Assembly: GCF_007859675.1 (NCBI RefSeq)
Contig: NZ_CP042305.1
Span: 2,914,001 to 2,978,000 of the forward strand
From: Humibacter ginsenosidimutans
Lineage (GTDB): Bacteria; Actinomycetota; Actinomycetes; Actinomycetales; Microbacteriaceae
Direction: 5' to 3'
Length of the DNA stretch: 64,000 nt
Positions 45,947 to 54,978 of this stretch are shown here, in pieces. A program made the translations under genes and the position numbers. The notes beneath the pieces were generated by a model. The model was not told the origin of the DNA and searched no databases. It worked only from the letters and a program-made list of their open reading frames with translations. Within the stretch, counting starts at the first letter, position 1. Each line of letters opens with the position of its first letter.

Positions 45947-46468
45947 ATGGCAGAGGACCCGCTCGAGCGATTCGGGGCCGTGGAGCAGTTCACGGTGACG
46001 AGTGAGGATGTCGCCGACGGGCATCCCATCGCCGCACTGCACCGCGCGAGCAAGGGCGACACGTCGCCGCAGCTGGCGTGGAGCGGGTTTCCGGAGCAGA
46101 CGAAGAGCTTCGCGGTGACCATCCACGATCCGGATGCCCCGACCGGCTCCGGCTTCTGGCACTGGGCCGTCTACAACATCCCGACCACGGTGACCTCGCT
46201 CGAGCGCGGCGCGGGCAGCTCCGGCGGCTCGTTGCCCGCCGGAGCGCTTCAGCTGAAGAACGAGTACCGCGAGGTGGGCTTCACGGGCGCCGAGCCGCCG
46301 GAGGGCACGGGCAGGCACCGTTACCACGTGGTGGTGCACGCGGTCGACGTCGATCACCTCGACCTCGACCCGGAGTCGACGCCCGCCGTGCTGGGCTTCA
46401 ACCTGCACTTCCACACCCTCGCCAGGGCGGTCATCGTGCCGACCGCAGCGTTCGACGATGCCGACTGA
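45947..46468 (+). CDS. YbhB/YbcL-type PEBP (Raf kinase inhibitor-like) protein
   Basis: A 173-residue phosphatidylethanolamine-binding-protein fold. HDPDAPTGSGFWHWAVYNIP contains both ligand-site motifs (DPDAP and GxxHW), and GRHRYHVVVHAVD is the second conserved strand. Bacterial members are cytoplasmic and poorly defined. CAGGAGGCAG precedes the ATG at 45947. It stands alone, 109 nt after the mannose synthase. Confidence 0.9.
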   Translation: MAEDPLERFGAVEQFTVTSEDVADGHPIAALHRASKGDTSPQLAWSGFPEQTKSFAVTIHDPDAPTGSGFWHWAVYNIPTTVTSLERGAGSSGGSLPAGALQLKNEYREVGFTGAEPPEGTGRHRYHVVVHAVDVDHLDLDPESTPAVLGFNLHFHTLARAVIVPTAAFDDAD

Positions 46469-46532
46469 GCCGCGCGCTTCGCGTGCGCCCTCGGCCGCGG
46501 CGGTCCACCACGGCGACGTGCGCGCATCGGGC

Positions 46533-46538
46533 TAGGTT
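46533..46538 (+). promoter_or_regulatory. -10 box for a leaderless dipeptidase transcript
   Basis: TAGGTT lies 7 nt before the ATG at 46546 and no ribosome site is present. The same hexamer at the same spacing precedes the PrpD gene. Confidence 0.45.
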
Positions 46539-46545
46539 CGTGCGC

Positions 46546-47649
46546 ATGACGCATTCCGCTGCCGCTGCCGGCACGATCGATCCGGCCGTCGTCGTCGCCG
46601 AAGCCCTCGCGCTCTGCCCGGTGATCGATGGACACAACGACTGGGCATGGGAGTGCCGCCAGAACCGCGACTATTCGGCGGAGGGCCTGGATGCGCGGCT
46701 CGACTCGGACACGGACATCCCGCGACTGAGGGCGGGCGGCGTCGGCGCCCAGTTCTGGTCGGTCTTCGTCGAGGACACCGGAGACGGCCTGGCCGTGCGG
46801 CAGACGTTGGAGCAGATCGACTGGGTGCATCGCCTGGTGGCGCGTTACCCGGACGACTTCGAGCTGGCGCGGTCGGCCGCCGACGTGCAGCGTGCCCGCT
46901 CGCGCGGACGCATCGCGTGCCTGTTCGGCGCGGAGGGCGGCCACCAGCTCGACGATTCGCCTGCTGTGCTGCGGATGTATGCGGCACTCGGCGTGCGCTA
47001 TCTCACGTTGACGCACGTGAAGACGAGCTCGTGGGCGGACTCGGCCACCGACGATGCGCTCCACGACGGCCTCAGCGACAGAGGACGGGACTACGTGCGC
47101 GAGCTGAACCGCATCGGCATGCTCGTCGACCTGTCGCATGTCTCGCCGAAGACCATGCACGATGCGCTCGATGTCTCGACCTCTCCCGTCATCTTCAGCC
47201 ACAGCTCGGCGAGGGCTCTGGCCGACCACTCGCGCAACGTGCCGGATGACGTGCTCGCGAGGCTCACCGACAACGGCGGCGTCGTGATGCTCACATTCGT
47301 TCCGCAGTTCGTGAGCGAAGAGTTCTCCGACTGGTACGACGGCGACCGATCGACGCCCATGCCCGTCGTGACGATCGCCGACGTCGCCGATCACGTGGAG
47401 CACGCGCGCGAGGTCGCGGGCATCCGGCACATCGGGCTCGGCGGAGACTTCGACGGCACCGACGTGTTTCCCGAGGGCCTCGACGGTGTCGACGGGTATC
47501 CGGCGCTGCTGCGGGAGCTCGCCGCCCGCGGATGGACGAGCGGCGAGCTCGCACTGCTCGCGGGCGGCAACGTGCTGCGCGTGCTCGCCGAGACGGACGA
47601 AGCGTTCGAGAACGGTGCGCTCACGAGCGCACCCGTCCTGACTGCATAA
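46546..47649 (+). CDS. M19-family dipeptidase (renal dipeptidase type)
   Basis: A 367-residue zinc dipeptidase. PVIDGHNDWAWE holds the first metal His/Asp, CLFGAEGGHQLDD the bridging Glu, and LVDLSHVSPKTM and VIFSHSSARAL the other His ligands; IGLGGDFDGTDVFPEGL closes the barrel. M19 enzymes cleave dipeptides, including D-amino-acid-containing ones (family knowledge). No signal peptide, so it acts in the cytoplasm. It lies 104 nt before the oligopeptide importer, suggesting that imported peptides are its substrate. Confidence 0.92.
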   Translation: MTHSAAAAGTIDPAVVVAEALALCPVIDGHNDWAWECRQNRDYSAEGLDARLDSDTDIPRLRAGGVGAQFWSVFVEDTGDGLAVRQTLEQIDWVHRLVARYPDDFELARSAADVQRARSRGRIACLFGAEGGHQLDDSPAVLRMYAALGVRYLTLTHVKTSSWADSATDDALHDGLSDRGRDYVRELNRIGMLVDLSHVSPKTMHDALDVSTSPVIFSHSSARALADHSRNVPDDVLARLTDNGGVVMLTFVPQFVSEEFSDWYDGDRSTPMPVVTIADVADHVEHAREVAGIRHIGLGGDFDGTDVFPEGLDGVDGYPALLRELAARGWTSGELALLAGGNVLRVLAETDEAFENGALTSAPVLTA

Positions 47650-47753
47650 CGGTTTGCGATGCAACCACGCGAGCCGAAACACCGCGGAAACGATCGGCCA
47701 TCTACGGTGGAGAAACCCAAGGCCGTGTGCCTGCCCACGAGAGAGAAGTCGAC

Positions 47754-49328
47754 ATGATCCGCGCTCGTCGCCGCCTTGCAGCGGCCATCGCCGTCGGCGC
47801 CGCCGCCGCCATGATCCTCACCGGTTGCTCGGGCGGAGGAGGAAGCTCAGGGGGCGGGAGCGGCAAGTCCCTCGTCGTCGACAACTCCTTCGACCTGAAG
47901 ACCTCCGATCCCGGTCGCGCGTTCGAGCTGACGGGCTCGATCGTCGACAAGGCGATCTACGAGACGGTGCTCACGTTCAACGGCAGCGACGTCACCAAGC
48001 CGCAGCCCGACATCATGTCGTACGTCGAGTCGAACGACGACAAGACGCTCACGCTCACGATGCACGGCAAGCACTACTTCAGCAACGGCGACCCGGTCAC
48101 GGTCGATGACGTGGTGTTCTCGCTCAAGCGCGTGCAGGCCATCGCCGGCAACCCGTCGTTCCTGCTCGACGGTGTCACCGTCACGAAGAAGAGCGACACG
48201 CAGGTCGTGCTGACCAGTGCGACGCCGAACCCTGCACTGCCGTTCATCCTGCCGAACCCGTCGCTCGGCATCCTCAACTCCAAGGTGCTCAAGCAGCACG
48301 GCGGAACAGACACCAAGTCCGACAACGCCGAGGCATTCCTCAACAAGGAATCGCAGGGCTCCGGTCCGTACATGCTGTCGTCGTACAACGTGAACACGAA
48401 GGTCGTGTTCAAGCCGAACCCGCACTACGTCGGAACGAAGCCCGCGTACAGCACGGTGGTGCTCGAGAACGTCGCAGGACCGACCCAGAAGATCAACGTG
48501 CAGGCCGGCGCGAGCCAGGTGGCCCTCGATCTCAACGCCACGCAGGTGCAGGGTCTCGACGGCGGCAAGACCAAGGTGATCAAGGGCACGTCGCCGTACG
48601 TGATGTACCTCTGGTTCAACCAGAACTCCGCCATCGGCGCGGGCGTGACGAACAACCAGGACTTCCTCACCGCCATTCGCAAGAGCATCGACTACTCGAA
48701 GATCCTGCAGTTGTCCGGGTCGGGCTCGACGCAGCCAGGCGGCCTCGTGCCCTCCATGTTCAAGGGCTCGATCAAGCCGGACTCCACGAACAGCTACGAC
48801 CTGTCTGCGGCCAAGGCGGCGCTCGCGAAGAGCGGCTACAACGGCCAGACGGTGAAGTTCTCGTACCCCAACGACATCACCGTCGACGGGCTGCAGTTCG
48901 AGACGCTCGCCCAGGCCCTTCAGTCGCAGTGGCAGGAGGCGGGCATCAAGGTGACGCTCGCCCCCGGCCCGGTGGCCACCGTGCTCGACTCGTACCGCAA
49001 CGGCACCCTGCAGTCCGGAATCATGTACTGGGGCCCGGACTTCCCGGACCCGTCCGACTACCTGGTGTTCAGCCCCGGCCAGAGCCTCGGCCTGCGCGCC
49101 GGCTGGAAGGCCGGAGCCGACGCGACGGTGACGGATGCCGCCAACGCCGCCGCGAGCGCATCCGGCGCCGCCCGAGTGCCCGCCTTCGAGTCGTGGCAGA
49201 AGGCCATGAACGCGACGGGGCCGTTCGTTCCGCTCGTGCAGCCAGGACAGTACGTGGTGACCGCGAACACGATCACGAGCGTTCCGCTCAACCCCGTGTG
49301 GACCGTTGACCTCGCTGCCATCAAGTAG
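47754..49328 (+). CDS. peptide-binding lipoprotein of ABC importer (SBP family 5)
   Basis: A 524-residue extracellular receptor. The lipobox is ILTGC (Cys at residue ~25) followed by a Gly/Ser linker. KAIYETVLTFNGSDVTKPQPD, YFSNGDPVTVDDVVFSLKRV and SGPYMLSSYN are characteristic of the OppA/DppA family. First gene of a five-gene transporter (receptor, two permeases, two ATPases). The ATG at 47754 follows GAGAGAAG. The Gly/Ser linker has the composition typical of Gram-positive receptors. Confidence 0.92.
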   Translation: MIRARRRLAAAIAVGAAAAMILTGCSGGGGSSGGGSGKSLVVDNSFDLKTSDPGRAFELTGSIVDKAIYETVLTFNGSDVTKPQPDIMSYVESNDDKTLTLTMHGKHYFSNGDPVTVDDVVFSLKRVQAIAGNPSFLLDGVTVTKKSDTQVVLTSATPNPALPFILPNPSLGILNSKVLKQHGGTDTKSDNAEAFLNKESQGSGPYMLSSYNVNTKVVFKPNPHYVGTKPAYSTVVLENVAGPTQKINVQAGASQVALDLNATQVQGLDGGKTKVIKGTSPYVMYLWFNQNSAIGAGVTNNQDFLTAIRKSIDYSKILQLSGSGSTQPGGLVPSMFKGSIKPDSTNSYDLSAAKAALAKSGYNGQTVKFSYPNDITVDGLQFETLAQALQSQWQEAGIKVTLAPGPVATVLDSYRNGTLQSGIMYWGPDFPDPSDYLVFSPGQSLGLRAGWKAGADATVTDAANAAASASGAARVPAFESWQKAMNATGPFVPLVQPGQYVVTANTITSVPLNPVWTVDLAAIK

Positions 49329-50394
49329 CGAGGTCGAGCAGGCGGTCGGCGTCTCGCGCGCCGGCCGCCGCTCGCATCCGCTGCTGCGTTACCTGGGCAT
49401 CCGCTTCGGCATCAGTGTTCTGCTGCTCTGGGGTGTCACGGTCATCACGTTCGTGCTGGCCAACCTCGTGCCCGCGAACCCCGCCGCCGCCGCGCTGGGT
49501 GAGAAGGCTGCGAGCGACCCGAAGGTCGTTCAGGCGTTCAACGAGGCCCACGGCTTCGACAAGCCGGTCGTGGTGCAGTACTTCATCTATCTCGGCAACC
49601 TGTTGCGCGGCAACCTGGGCACCTCCACCCAGACCCACAACCCGGTGACCGAGGACCTCGGTGTCGCGTTCCCCGCGACGATCGAGCTCGCCCTCTTCGT
49701 GATCGTCTTCTCGATCATCATCGGCCTGGGCCTCGGCCTCATCGCCGCGCTGCGGCACAACCGGTTCTCCGACCAGATCATCCGCGTCTTCAGCCTCATC
49801 GGCATCTCGATCCCGACGTTCTGGCTCGCCGTCGCGTTCTTCTTCGTCTTCTTCTACCTGCTCGGCTGGGCTCCCGGCACGGGCAGGCTCTCCCCGGCGG
49901 CGACGGCACCGCCGCACGTCACAGGCATGTACACGGTCGACTCGCTGCTCGCCGGCCAGTGGGACACCTTCGGCGACGCCCTGTCGCACCTGATCCTGCC
50001 CGGCGCGGTGCTCACGCTCTACACGGTCGGCCTCCTCGTGCGCTTCACACGCTCCGGAGTGCTCGACGTGCTCTCGCAGGACTACGTGAAGGCGGCCCGC
50101 GCCAAGGGGCTGCCGGCGCACACCGTCGTGTTCCGATACATCCTGCGCGGCTCGCTGCTGCCGATCCTCACGATCGTCGGCCTCGCGTTCGGATCGCTCC
50201 TGTCGGGCACCGTGCTCACCGAGCAGGTGTTCAACTGGGGCGGCATCGGCCAGTACGCCTACAAGGCGGCCACCACACTCGACCTGCCTGCCATCATGGG
50301 CGTCGGCCTCATCGTGGGCGTGGTGTACATCGCCATCAACTTCGTGATCGACGTGGTCTACGGGTTCATCGATCCTCGGGTGAGGGTGCGATGA
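49306..50394 (+). CDS. peptide ABC transporter permease (DppB/OppB type)
   Basis: A 362-residue permease: first helix ISVLLLWGVTVITFVLANL, then ANPAAAALGEKAA in the large outer loop, and SGVLDVLSQDYVKAARAKGL followed by LPILTIVGLAFGSLLSGTVL, the EAA loop and final helices of the OppB class. The only start that keeps the N-terminal segment is a TTG at 49306, overlapping the receptor gene by 23 nt; no ATG or GTG occurs in frame before the first helix. Its stop overlaps the next gene by ATGA. Confidence 0.88.
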   Translation: MTSLPSSSEVEQAVGVSRAGRRSHPLLRYLGIRFGISVLLLWGVTVITFVLANLVPANPAAAALGEKAASDPKVVQAFNEAHGFDKPVVVQYFIYLGNLLRGNLGTSTQTHNPVTEDLGVAFPATIELALFVIVFSIIIGLGLGLIAALRHNRFSDQIIRVFSLIGISIPTFWLAVAFFFVFFYLLGWAPGTGRLSPAATAPPHVTGMYTVDSLLAGQWDTFGDALSHLILPGAVLTLYTVGLLVRFTRSGVLDVLSQDYVKAARAKGLPAHTVVFRYILRGSLLPILTIVGLAFGSLLSGTVLTEQVFNWGGIGQYAYKAATTLDLPAIMGVGLIVGVVYIAINFVIDVVYGFIDPRVRVR

Positions 50395-51383
50395 GCGGAG
50401 ACGCAGGTGAAGTGAGTGAGGGTGCGATGAGCTCGCAGACGACCGCGACGGGAGACGCCGTGCCCGAGGGCGGGGCGGCGGCGGCATCCGATCGCCGTGA
50501 GGGCCTGGGAACGCGAACCCCGCCGTGGAAGCGTCGCCGCAAGCCGCTGCTGCCGCCCGCGTGGCGTCGACCGATGGCGATCGTGGGCGTCGTCATCGTG
50601 GTGCTGTGGCTGGTGATCGCGATCTTCGCGCCTCTGATCGCGCCGTACAACCCGCTCGCGCAGAGCTTCACGCCGCTGCAGGGGCCCAGCGGCGCGCACT
50701 GGTTCGGCACCGACGTGCTCGGTCGCGACGAGCTCTCCAGGGTGCTCTACGGCTCGCGAGTCTCGCTGCCGCTGTCGCTCATCCTCGTGGTGTGCTCGAT
50801 GGTCATCGGTTCGCTACTCGGGGCGATCGCCGGGTACTTCGGTCGGATCGTCGACGAGGTCATCATGCGCATCGCCGACCTCGTGTTCGCCTTTCCGACG
50901 ATCATCCTCGCCATGATCGTGGCGGCATCCCTCGGGCCGAGCCTGCTCAACGCCGTGGTCGCGCTGCTCATCGTGTCGTGGCCGAACTACGCCCGCGTCA
51001 CACGGTCGCTCGTGCTCGGCGCGCGCCAGCAGGAGTACGTGGTCGCCGGGCGGCTGCTCGGTGCCGGCGTGTTCCGCTCCCTCGGCCGGGACGTCGCCCC
51101 CAACGTGATGGCGCCGGTCTTCGTGCTCGCCACGCTCGACTTCGGCAACGCCATCCTGCTGCTCAGCGGGCTGTCGTTCCTGGGGCTGGGCGCGGTGCCG
51201 CCCACTCCGGAGTGGGGTGCCATGGTCTCCGACGGCGTGCAGAACTTCAGCGACTGGTGGCTGGCGACCTTCCCGGGCCTCGCCATCTTCTCGGTGGTCG
51301 TCGCCTTCAACTTCATCGGCGACGCGCTGCGCGACGCCCTCGATCCGCGCACCGCCGAGGCGGTCTCGGGGGTGTCGGTATGA
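50391..51383 (+). CDS. peptide ABC transporter permease (DppC/OppC type)
   Basis: A 330-residue permease with a ~50-residue hydrophilic lead, then OppC landmarks: LIAPYNPLAQSFTPLQGPSG, HWFGTDVLGRDELSRVLYGSR and the EAA loop. Two in-frame ATGs (50391 and 50427) sit in a 17-bp direct repeat, so the start region is duplicated; either ATG could be used, the first overlapping the previous stop and the second having GTGAGGG upstream. Its stop overlaps the next start by ATGA. Confidence 0.9.
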   Translation: MSGDAGEVSEGAMSSQTTATGDAVPEGGAAAASDRREGLGTRTPPWKRRRKPLLPPAWRRPMAIVGVVIVVLWLVIAIFAPLIAPYNPLAQSFTPLQGPSGAHWFGTDVLGRDELSRVLYGSRVSLPLSLILVVCSMVIGSLLGAIAGYFGRIVDEVIMRIADLVFAFPTIILAMIVAASLGPSLLNAVVALLIVSWPNYARVTRSLVLGARQQEYVVAGRLLGAGVFRSLGRDVAPNVMAPVFVLATLDFGNAILLLSGLSFLGLGAVPPTPEWGAMVSDGVQNFSDWWLATFPGLAIFSVVVAFNFIGDALRDALDPRTAEAVSGVSV

Positions 51384-52231
51384 CGGGTCAGACCGGGCTG
51401 ACGATCCGCGGACTCACGCTGTCGATCCGCAGCAAGCAGGGCGACAAGCGCATTCTGCGCGGCATCGATCTCGACGTGCCGACCGGCACCGTGACGGGCC
51501 TCGCCGGCGAGTCGGGCTCCGGCAAGACCATGACGGGGCTCGCGGCCTGCGGCCTGCAGCCGCCAGGGTCGTTGATGGGCGGCACGATCGCGCTGCAGGG
51601 AGAGCGGGTCGACGTGCCGAACCTTCTGGCGCTGCGCTCGAAGGCGCTCAACCGGGTGCGCGGTCGTGAGATCGCGATGGTGTTCCAGGACCCGACCGCG
51701 AGCCTGCATCCGATGATCTCCATCGGCGGCCAGCTCACCGATCACATGCGTTACCACCTCGACCTCTCGAAGAAGGATGCCCGCGACCGTGCGGTCGAGC
51801 TGCTCGAGCGCGTCAAGGTGCCGAACGCCCGCGCAGCGCTCGACCGGTATCCGCACCAGTTCTCCGGCGGCCAGCTGCAGCGCGTGGCGATCGCCTCCGC
51901 CATCGCGTGCGACCCCGGCGTGCTCATCGCCGACGAGCCGACCACGGCGCTCGATGTCACGGTGCAGGCCGGCGTGCTGCGCCTGCTGCGCGAGCTGTGC
52001 GACGACCTCGGGCTCGCCGTGCTGCTGGTCACGCACGACCTCGGCGTGATGTCGGCGGTGGCCGACACGATCGCCGTGATGCACGATGGCGAGATCGTCG
52101 AGCACGGCGACCGCCGCCAGGTCATCCAGGAACCGCGAAGCGACTACACGCGCTCGCTCATCGAGTCGCTTCCGAAGACGCCGCCACCGGGCGCGCGCAC
52201 CGACGACGAGGAGGCCGCCGATGCCCGCTGA
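51380..52231 (+). CDS. peptide ABC transporter ATP-binding protein (DppD/OppD type)
   Basis: A 283-residue ATPase: Walker A GESGSGKTM (note Met after the Thr where most have Ser/Thr-Thr), Q-loop VFQDPTASLHPM, signature FSGGQLQR, Walker B VLIADEPTTALD and switch VTHDLGVM. The C-terminal RSDYTRSLIESLP is the oligopeptide-ATPase extension but lacks the Cys-rich cluster of some homologues. The next gene starts 11 nt before its stop. Confidence 0.92.
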   Translation: MTGQTGLTIRGLTLSIRSKQGDKRILRGIDLDVPTGTVTGLAGESGSGKTMTGLAACGLQPPGSLMGGTIALQGERVDVPNLLALRSKALNRVRGREIAMVFQDPTASLHPMISIGGQLTDHMRYHLDLSKKDARDRAVELLERVKVPNARAALDRYPHQFSGGQLQRVAIASAIACDPGVLIADEPTTALDVTVQAGVLRLLRELCDDLGLAVLLVTHDLGVMSAVADTIAVMHDGEIVEHGDRRQVIQEPRSDYTRSLIESLPKTPPPGARTDDEEAADAR

Positions 52232-52997
52232 GCTCGTCATCGACGATGTCGCAGTCACGTACAAGCAGCCGGGTCGCACCGAGCTGCGCGCGGTCGACGG
52301 CGTGAGCCTCACGCTCGCGCCAGGCGAGGTGCTCGGGTTGGTGGGGGAGTCCGGCTGCGGCAAGTCCACGCTCGCCCGCGCCGTGTGCGGGTTGGAGCCG
52401 CTCGCCGGCGGATCCATCCGCTTCGGAGACGAACCCGTCACGCGGCTCGGCATGCGGTCGCGACCTCGCGCGCTGCGGCGCATCCAGATGGTGTTCCAGA
52501 ATCCGTACGCGTCGCTCAACCCGCGGCGCCGGGTGGGCAGCCAGATCGAAGACGGTCGCCGGGCCGCCGGTGGAACGGCACCGAAGCTGGCGGAGCTTCT
52601 GGCAGACGTCGGTCTCGACGAGGATGCCGCGCAGCGCTACCCGCACGAGTTCTCCGGCGGTCAGCGCCAGCGCATCGCCATCGCCAGAGCGCTCGGCGCG
52701 ATGCCCGACGTGCTCATCGGAGACGAGCCGATCGCGTCGCTCGACGCGTCGCTGCAGGCGCGCGTCGCGACGCTCATGCGCGACGTCGCCGCCAAACGCA
52801 ACACGTCGCTCCTGTTCATCAGTCACGATCTGTCGATCGTGCGCATGATCGCCGACCGCATCGCCGTGATGAGCGCGGGAAAGGTGGTCGAGCTCGGCAC
52901 CGCGGAGGAGGTCTGGGCACGGCCGAAGGATGCCTACACCCGCCGCCTGCTCGCCGCCATCCCCGTCGCGGACGGCCTGGGCCGCCTCCCGGGCTAG
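52221..52997 (+). CDS. peptide ABC transporter ATP-binding protein (DppF/OppF type)
   Basis: A 258-residue ATPase with Walker A GESGCGKST, Q-loop VFQNPYASLNPRR, signature FSGGQRQR, Walker B VLIGDEPIASLD and switch ISHDLSIV. It forms the heterodimeric motor with the previous subunit. GAGGAGG precedes the ATG at 52221. It is shorter than typical OppF (~320 aa), lacking most of the C-terminal extension. Converges with the PfkB gene 5 nt away. Confidence 0.92.
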   Translation: MPAELVIDDVAVTYKQPGRTELRAVDGVSLTLAPGEVLGLVGESGCGKSTLARAVCGLEPLAGGSIRFGDEPVTRLGMRSRPRALRRIQMVFQNPYASLNPRRRVGSQIEDGRRAAGGTAPKLAELLADVGLDEDAAQRYPHEFSGGQRQRIAIARALGAMPDVLIGDEPIASLDASLQARVATLMRDVAAKRNTSLLFISHDLSIVRMIADRIAVMSAGKVVELGTAEEVWARPKDAYTRRLLAAIPVADGLGRLPG

Positions 52998-53002
52998 AGA
53001 CC

Positions 53003-54085
53003 TCAGGCGCGGAAGCCGATCGTGGGGATGGCACGTCGCGGCCGGCGCTGCCGGCCCCACGTGCTGTGCAGTTCATCGAGGAAGCCGTAGCGCTCCGCGA
53101 ATGCCGCATCGTGTTCTCGCGCAGAGTCGCGGTACCACTGCGCGATGCCCTCGAGCGATGGCGCCGAAAACGAACCGCCGATGTCTTCGACGGAAAGCCC
53201 CGCCGCAACGGTGGCCAGCACCAGAGACTGCTCGATCGTCAACGACCACACGAGCCCTGCGGCGAGGCCGGCAGCGAAGACGTCTCCCGCTCCGGTGGGA
53301 TCGACCGGCTCGATGTCGATCCCGCCCACGTCGACGATTCGATGCTCGGCATCGACAGCTTCGCGGTCCACCGCGATCGCGCCGCGCGATCCCCGTGTGA
53401 CGACGGGGAGAGGGACGCGTTCCGCCAGGGCCAGCGCCGCGTCTTCGAGACGGGTCGTTCCCGTCCAGGCGAGGGCTTCCGGGCCGTTGACGATGAACAC
53501 GTCGGCCAGGGAAAGATCGCCGAGCCGATCCAGATCCCACTCCCCGTCGGGCTGCCATCCGGAGGTGACCACGACGCGCGCACCGTTGGCCTTGGCCGCG
53601 GCGAGCCAAGCCGTGTTCTGGTCGCCGCCTATCGACGCGAAGGCGACGGCAGCGCGAGGGACCGCATCGATGCTGATGCCCGGGTGCTCGTGCAGGTGGC
53701 CGTGCGACACCATCGTGCGGTCGCTGTCGTACGCGAGCGAGATGGTGAGGGGCGTGTGCTTGCCTGTCATGCGCACGGAGCGGCTGAGGTCGATCCCCTC
53801 GCCGAGCTCGAGGCTTTCGCGACAGAAGTCACCGTACGCATCGTCGCCGAACGCCGTCGCCAGGGACGTGTTGAGTCCGAGTCGGCTGAGCGCGACCGCG
53901 ATGTTGGCGATGCCGCCAGGGCACGTGCCCATGCTGCGCGCCCACGATTCGGTGCCCAGGACCGGGGCATGGTCGAGCCCCGCCAAGACGATGTCGATGA
54001 AGACAGGTCCGACCACGAACGCATCGAATTCGGGCAGGGTCCGAGCGGGTTCCTGCTCGGAGGGAGTCATCCCGTCAGTGTGCAC
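53003..54085 (-). CDS. PfkB-family carbohydrate kinase
   Basis: A 360-residue ribokinase-fold kinase. CPGGIANIAVALSRLG is the substrate-side glycine motif and DPTGAGDVFAAGLAAG the anion hole with catalytic Asp. FASIGGDQNTAW and VTSGWQPDGEWD lie between. It should phosphorylate a sugar or nucleoside; with GH4, PIG-L and a sugar importer nearby an aminosugar or hexose product is likely (inference). The GTG at 54085 has AAGGAG 11 nt upstream; an ATG five codons in is the alternative. Divergent from the DeoR gene. Confidence 0.88.
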   Translation of the reverse strand: MHTDGMTPSEQEPARTLPEFDAFVVGPVFIDIVLAGLDHAPVLGTESWARSMGTCPGGIANIAVALSRLGLNTSLATAFGDDAYGDFCRESLELGEGIDLSRSVRMTGKHTPLTISLAYDSDRTMVSHGHLHEHPGISIDAVPRAAVAFASIGGDQNTAWLAAAKANGARVVVTSGWQPDGEWDLDRLGDLSLADVFIVNGPEALAWTGTTRLEDAALALAERVPLPVVTRGSRGAIAVDREAVDAEHRIVDVGGIDIEPVDPTGAGDVFAAGLAAGLVWSLTIEQSLVLATVAAGLSVEDIGGSFSAPSLEGIAQWYRDSAREHDAAFAERYGFLDELHSTWGRQRRPRRAIPTIGFRA

Positions 54086-54153
54086 TCTCGATCACTCTCC
54101 TTCAAGATGGGGCAGACTCGAGCAGATACCGGTGGGACGAGGCCGTCTCGCCT

Positions 54154-54159
54154 GTAGCC
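54154..54159 (+). promoter_or_regulatory. -10 box for a leaderless DeoR transcript
   Basis: TAGCCT lies 6-7 nt before the ATG at 54167; no ribosome site is visible, so the mRNA probably starts at the ATG. Confidence 0.45.
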
Positions 54160-54166
54160 TTACGAC

Positions 54167-54919
54167 ATGCTTCCGGCTCGGCGGCGCGACGAGATCGCCT
54201 CGATGGTCACCCGTCGCGGGTCGGTGCCGCTCGCCGAGATCGCCGCGGAGATCGGGGTGAGCGAGGCGACGGCGCGGCGTGACGTCGACCAGCTCGCCGC
54301 CGAGGGCCGAATCGCCAGGGTGTACGGCGGCGCTTTGGCGTTGGGCACTGTCGAGGAACCGTTCGCCTTCTCCGATTCGACGGATCGTCCGCAGAAGACG
54401 AAGATCGCTCGAGCCGCAGCCGATCTGGTCTCCGACGGCGATGTCGTGATCCTCGACATCGGCTCGACGGTGCTCGAACTCGCTCGGCTGCTCTCCGGCC
54501 GCGCGATCACGGTCATCACCAGCAATCTGGCGGCCTATGAAGTGCTGCGCGACGCCGCGCCGACGGAACTGGTGCTGATCGGAGGCTCGGTTCGGCGCAA
54601 CTATCTGTCGACAGTCGGCTTCCTCGCAGAGAACGCGATGGCACAACTGCACGCCGACACGGTGTTCCTCGGCACGAGCGGGATCGCGGTGACGGGCGTC
54701 GTACGCGACACGACACCTGTCGAGGTGGCGGTCAAGAAGCAGATGATCGCCTCCAGCGACAAGGTGGTGCTGCTCGCGGCCGAGCGCAAGTTTCCGGGAA
54801 CCGGCATGAGCGTCATCTGCGAGGCATCCGACGTCGACGTCGTCGTGACGTCGAAGGTCACGGACCCGGCCTATCTGGTTCCCTTCGAGCGCAAGGGCGT
54901 CCGCGTCATCACCGTGTGA
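54167..54919 (+). CDS. DeoR-family transcriptional regulator
   Basis: A 250-residue sugar-metabolism repressor. The N-terminal DeoR HTH runs RRRDEIASMVTRRGSVPLAE...IGVSEATARRDVDQLAAEGRI with the VYGGAL wing; the C-terminal sensor has DVVILDIGSTVLELARLL, VITSNLAAYEVL, LIGGSVRRNYLSTVG and FLGTSGIAV, the phosphosugar-isomerase-like fold. Ligands are usually sugar phosphates, which the adjacent PfkB kinase would make. It probably controls the kinase and/or the GH4/PIG-L/ABC genes. Confidence 0.92.
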   Translation: MLPARRRDEIASMVTRRGSVPLAEIAAEIGVSEATARRDVDQLAAEGRIARVYGGALALGTVEEPFAFSDSTDRPQKTKIARAAADLVSDGDVVILDIGSTVLELARLLSGRAITVITSNLAAYEVLRDAAPTELVLIGGSVRRNYLSTVGFLAENAMAQLHADTVFLGTSGIAVTGVVRDTTPVEVAVKKQMIASSDKVVLLAAERKFPGTGMSVICEASDVDVVVTSKVTDPAYLVPFERKGVRVITV

Positions 54920-54978
54920 TGACGGGAGGCGCCGCGCCCTGCCGGTGACTCGCGACTCCCGAACGAGGCGCATCTCGC

